Positions 5,598 through 7,023 of a stretch of DNA of 7,023 nt are shown here, one piece after another. The DNA is from Candidatus Uhrbacteria bacterium. GTDB lineage: Bacteria > Patescibacteriota > Patescibacteriia > UBA9934 > GWF2-40-263. The DNA is taken from contig JAHFIS010000040.1 in the NCBI GenBank assembly GCA_023246275.1, forward strand, positions 1 to 7,023. The letters are read 5' to 3'. Positions within the stretch are counted from its first letter, which is position 1. The number at the start of each line of letters is the position of its first letter. A model generated the notes under the pieces. It worked only from the letters and a program-made list of their open reading frames with translations, searched no databases and was not told the DNA's origin. Both the position numbers and the translations under genes were made by a program.

Positions 5598-6425
5598 TCA
5601 AACGATAATGTCCAGCGATTCGGCGAACAGCCCGATCAGGCAGATGGCCGCGACGGCGGCGAAGAAGACGGTCATGACGTAGGTGAAGACGGCGACATAC
5701 AGGACCATTTCCGGAAGCGGGACGGACATTTCCGTCCCGGGCGGCATGAATGATTCCCACGTGAGCTGAAATGTTCCTTCCGTTTCGCCCTCAAGCGCCT
5801 TTTTGAGCTGCCAGCCGAGGAAGCCGGCGATGAAAAGACGCGCGGGGAGGGTGATCAGCAGGGAAATGCCGAAGGTGGATATGTCGAACGGGACCATGGC
5901 GTATTCGAGTTCGAGCAGCTCGTGGTTTGTCTTGCTGAGGAAACTTTTGATAAGGCCTTTGATCCCGCCTTCGCCGCCTCCGCCAATTCCTGCCGCGGCC
6001 TGCTGCGCCCCTCTTGCCTGTGCTTGGTCGCCGGCCAGCCTGTCCTTGACGGCGGCCACCGGATCCTGCCCGCCGCCTTGAGGTTCCTGTCCGGAACCTC
6101 CCGCTTCGCCGCCCTTTGACTGATTGCGCGACTCGTCTCCCGCGGGAACCTGTCCTCCGCCGGCCTGCCACGGCTGGCCTTCCCGGGGGCCTCCCGACTC
6201 GTCGGACTGGCCGGGACCCGTCGGATTGTCGCTCTGCGCGAGCCCTTCCGGGTTGTAGTTGCCGCCCCGGATCGGTGATTCCTGCCGGCGCCTCTCCGCG
6301 GCGGCCTCGGCCTTGGCCCGCTCCAGCTCCTCTCGGCGACTGTCCTCGGAATTACCGGCCTCGGCGGGCGGCGGTCCCTTGGCTGCCAGATCGTCCGCGT
6401 CGAATTTTGACCCCGGCGTTACCAT
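5598..6425 (-). CDS. Membrane protein of unknown function with long Gly/Gln-rich N-terminus
   Basis: I do not recognise this 275-residue protein. Residues 1-150 look disordered: a charged stretch rich in Arg, Glu and Ala (about 27-48), then Gly/Gln/Ser/Pro-rich sequence with many GG and GQ pairs. An amphipathic segment (about 154-172) precedes two membrane regions: about 184-205 (FGISLLITLPARLFIAGFLGW, which could also dip as a hairpin) and about 240-268 (MVLYVAVFTYVMTVFFAAVAAICL). There are no zinc-binding, nucleotide-binding or catalytic motifs, and one cysteine (C262). The ATG at 6425 is preferred; an upstream TTG at 6446 in the same frame would add seven residues. The start lies inside the end of the Clp gene, so translation may be coupled. 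Position between a Clp ATPase and envelope proteins hints at an assembly or adaptor role at the membrane, but that is a guess. Confidence 0.78.
   Translation of the reverse strand: MVTPGSKFDADDLAAKGPPPAEAGNSEDSRREELERAKAEAAAERRRQESPIRGGNYNPEGLAQSDNPTGPGQSDESGGPREGQPWQAGGGQVPAGDESRNQSKGGEAGGSGQEPQGGGQDPVAAVKDRLAGDQAQARGAQQAAAGIGGGGEGGIKGLIKSFLSKTNHELLELEYAMVPFDISTFGISLLITLPARLFIAGFLGWQLKKALEGETEGTFQLTWESFMPPGTEMSVPLPEMVLYVAVFTYVMTVFFAAVAAICLIGLFAESLDIIV
6352..6425 (-). other. 74-nt out-of-frame overlap of the Clp gene end and the next gene start
   Basis: The Clp frame runs to TAA at 6352-6354, while the downstream gene begins at ATG 6425 in another frame. The Clp residues encoded here are a basic, low-complexity tail beyond the usual domain end, and the partner residues are the disordered start of the membrane protein. 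The overlap could be genuine translational coupling. It could also reflect a small indel in the sequence, or a true downstream start in the second gene. Confidence 0.6.
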
Positions 6426-7023
6426 ACGCCTTGCATTGTACCTCAACCTGGCCGTTTATGACACGGACGGCGATCGTCTTTGGAACGCCTGACGCGAGCG
6501 CGTCGGCCACCTTGTCCTCGATCTCGGCCTGGATCTTCCTGCGGATGTCGCGCGCGCCGAACTTGGGCTCGACCTTGGAGACGATCGCGGAGCCGACGCG
6601 GGCGTGGACGTCGACCGCAACGGAGCGCTCGGCGAGGCGTTCGGACAGCTCGGCGAGCTGCTTGTCGGCGATGGCCACGAGCGCGGCGATGCCGAGCGGC
6701 TGGAACACGCTCGTCACGTCGACGCGGTTCAAAAGCTCCGGACGGAAGCGCGACTCGAGTTCCTTGCGCAGGTCTCCGGAGAGCGACGCCTTGCGCTCGG
6801 CGTAGTCGATCATGAACCCGATCCCGCCGTTCTCGAACCGCTCGAGCCCGACGTTGCTCGTCATGACCACGATCGCGTTCCGGAAGCTCACCTTGCGGCC
6901 GGTCGCGTCCGTCAGCTCGCCCTCCTCCAAAACCTGAAGCAGGAGGTTCTGCACGTCGCGGTGCGCCTTTTCCATCTCGTCGAACAGGATGACGCTGTAC
7001 GGCCGCGCCTTCACGCGGTCCGT
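6352..7023 (-). CDS. Clp/Hsp100 AAA+ unfoldase (ClpB/ClpC type), C-terminal part of second ATPase domain
   Basis: The protein unfolds substrates with ATP in the cytoplasm, for refolding or for a ClpP protease. The window holds the last 223 codons, entering from the right edge: Walker B region VILFDEMEKAH, then QNLLLQVLEEGELTD, sensor 1 VVMTSNVG, RPELLNRVD, and sensor 2 GARDIRRKIQ. A small C-terminal domain follows, ending in VINGQVEVQC. These are hallmarks of the D2 domain. The parts that would separate ClpB from ClpC (middle domain, N-domain, ClpP-binding loop) are not visible, so I give no symbol. After the normal family end there is a basic tail of about 24 residues (YGNAGVKIRRGR and so on to ARRGR) that overlaps the next gene. 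It is the most upstream visible member of the apparent operon. Confidence 0.94.
   Translation of the reverse strand, partial: TDRVKARPYSVILFDEMEKAHRDVQNLLLQVLEEGELTDATGRKVSFRNAIVVMTSNVGLERFENGGIGFMIDYAERKASLSGDLRKELESRFRPELLNRVDVTSVFQPLGIAALVAIADKQLAELSERLAERSVAVDVHARVGSAIVSKVEPKFGARDIRRKIQAEIEDKVADALASGVPKTIAVRVINGQVEVQCKAYGNAGVKIRRGRSGSQGTAARRGR

Overview
The window is compact, GC-rich bacterial DNA. Every gene I can support lies on the minus strand, so transcription runs from high to low coordinates. There is no gene-free stretch: the largest gap is 34 nt (5564-5597). I see no promoter, terminator, tRNA, rRNA or CRISPR array. UAA, UAG and UGA all end genes, so the standard code fits and a UGA-recoded lineage is unlikely. 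The two-helix VirB2/TrbC-like membrane cores and the lack of Shine-Dalgarno sites suggest a Patescibacteria/CPR-type organism with a simple envelope. That placement is an inference from protein style, not a proof.

Layout in order of transcription: (1) the C-terminal part of a Clp/Hsp100 AAA+ unfoldase (6352 to the right edge); (2) a 275-residue membrane protein of unknown function with a long Gly/Gln/Ser-rich N-terminus (5598-6425); (3) a membrane-anchored beta-propeller-like protein (4328-5563); (4) a membrane-anchored DsbA-like thiol oxidoreductase (3653-4324); (5) a secreted, Cys-rich, VirB2/TrbC-like membrane protein fused to a lytic-transglycosylase-like domain (2318-3649); (6) its tandem paralogue, in which the C-terminal domain is instead an M23/LytM-like endopeptidase (994-2307); (7) radA, cut by the left edge (1-989). 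Spacings are a 74-nt overlap, then 34, 3, 3, 10 and 4 nt, so this looks like one polycistronic unit.

Reading of the whole: clpC and radA are direct neighbours in the classical Firmicutes ctsR-mcsA-mcsB-clpC-radA operon. Here five envelope genes sit between a Clp ATPase and radA. The centre is a pair of duplicated membrane proteins that share a cysteine-rich ectodomain and a pilin-like two-helix core. Their different outer domains would attack the two bond types of peptidoglycan, glycan and peptide. Each has 20 cysteines, and the DsbA-like protein encoded just upstream is the obvious candidate for folding them. The strongest leads are this hydrolase pair, an in-frame palindromic 33-bp element inside the radA ATPase domain, and a shared start-codon context (C, then G or C, then T, directly before the start) at all six visible gene starts.
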